From an uncultured Clostridia bacterium (GTDB lineage Bacteria; Bacillota; Clostridia; Oscillospirales; CAG-272), in assembly GCA_945485605.1 (NCBI GenBank), contig CALYSG010000110.1:1-5585 (forward strand): a stretch of 5,585 bases of DNA. Reading direction: 5' to 3'. The notes below the pieces were generated by a model, which saw only the letters and a list, made by a program, of their open reading frames with translations, had not been told where the DNA came from and made no database searches. The translations under genes were made by a program, and so were the position numbers. Shown here in pieces: positions 5,559 to 5,585 of this stretch (within the stretch, counting starts at the first letter, position 1; each line of letters begins with the position of its first letter).

Positions 5559-5585
5559 TACTTTGAAAAATTAAATTAGAAGAGA

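Noticed and set aside
1..5585. CRISPR array, tRNA, rRNA, insertion sequence or phage genes
   Set aside because: No regularly spaced repeats, no cloverleaf or CCA-ended candidates, and no transposase or integrase motifs were seen on either strand.

Overview
The window fits an anaerobic, moderately GC-rich member of the Clostridia (Firmicutes), inferred from gene content. It encodes an oxygen-labile iron-sulfur L-serine dehydratase of clostridial type, and a two-gene minimal SUF-like Fe-S assembly pair (one ATPase, one SufB/SufD-type scaffold, no SufD, SufS or SufU here). Promoters are near-consensus sigma-A type and Shine-Dalgarno sites are AAAGGA/GGAGG-like. No sequence here fixes a genus. 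There is no sign of phage, insertion sequence, CRISPR array, tRNA or rRNA.

Layout: two operons diverge from one intergenic region (about 2629-2889). Leftward (minus strand) runs a single-chain Fe-S L-serine dehydratase (1423-2628), then 6 nt later a FAD-dependent oxidoreductase (202-1416), ending in a hairpin plus T-rich tract (150-194). Its promoter has perfect TTGACA and TATAAT boxes (2725-2754). It lies inside what would otherwise be an upstream extension of the dehydratase reading frame, so the real start is the internal ATG at 2628. Between promoter and start there is a possible 20-codon leader ORF (2625-2687) whose TGA overlaps the dehydratase ATG (ATGA). A small hairpin lies inside that leader.

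Rightward (plus strand) runs a class II ketose-bisphosphate aldolase (2890-3726), a SufC-like ABC ATPase (3749-4471) and a SufB/SufD-family scaffold (4475-5392). They are tightly spaced behind a TTGACA-17-TAAAAT promoter and followed by a long perfect hairpin (5400-5437). A further promoter (5530-5558) points out of the right edge toward an unseen gene. Bases 1-150 contain an inverted repeat but no convincing gene.

How the genes may work together (inference): the SufC/SufB-like pair would build or carry [4Fe-4S] clusters. The divergent L-serine dehydratase is a [4Fe-4S] enzyme that turns serine into pyruvate and ammonia. The aldolase in the Fe-S operon is the odd member: it is a sugar-phosphate enzyme with no established role in cluster assembly. 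Two small palindromes between the divergent promoters (2784-2811) could be a shared control point.
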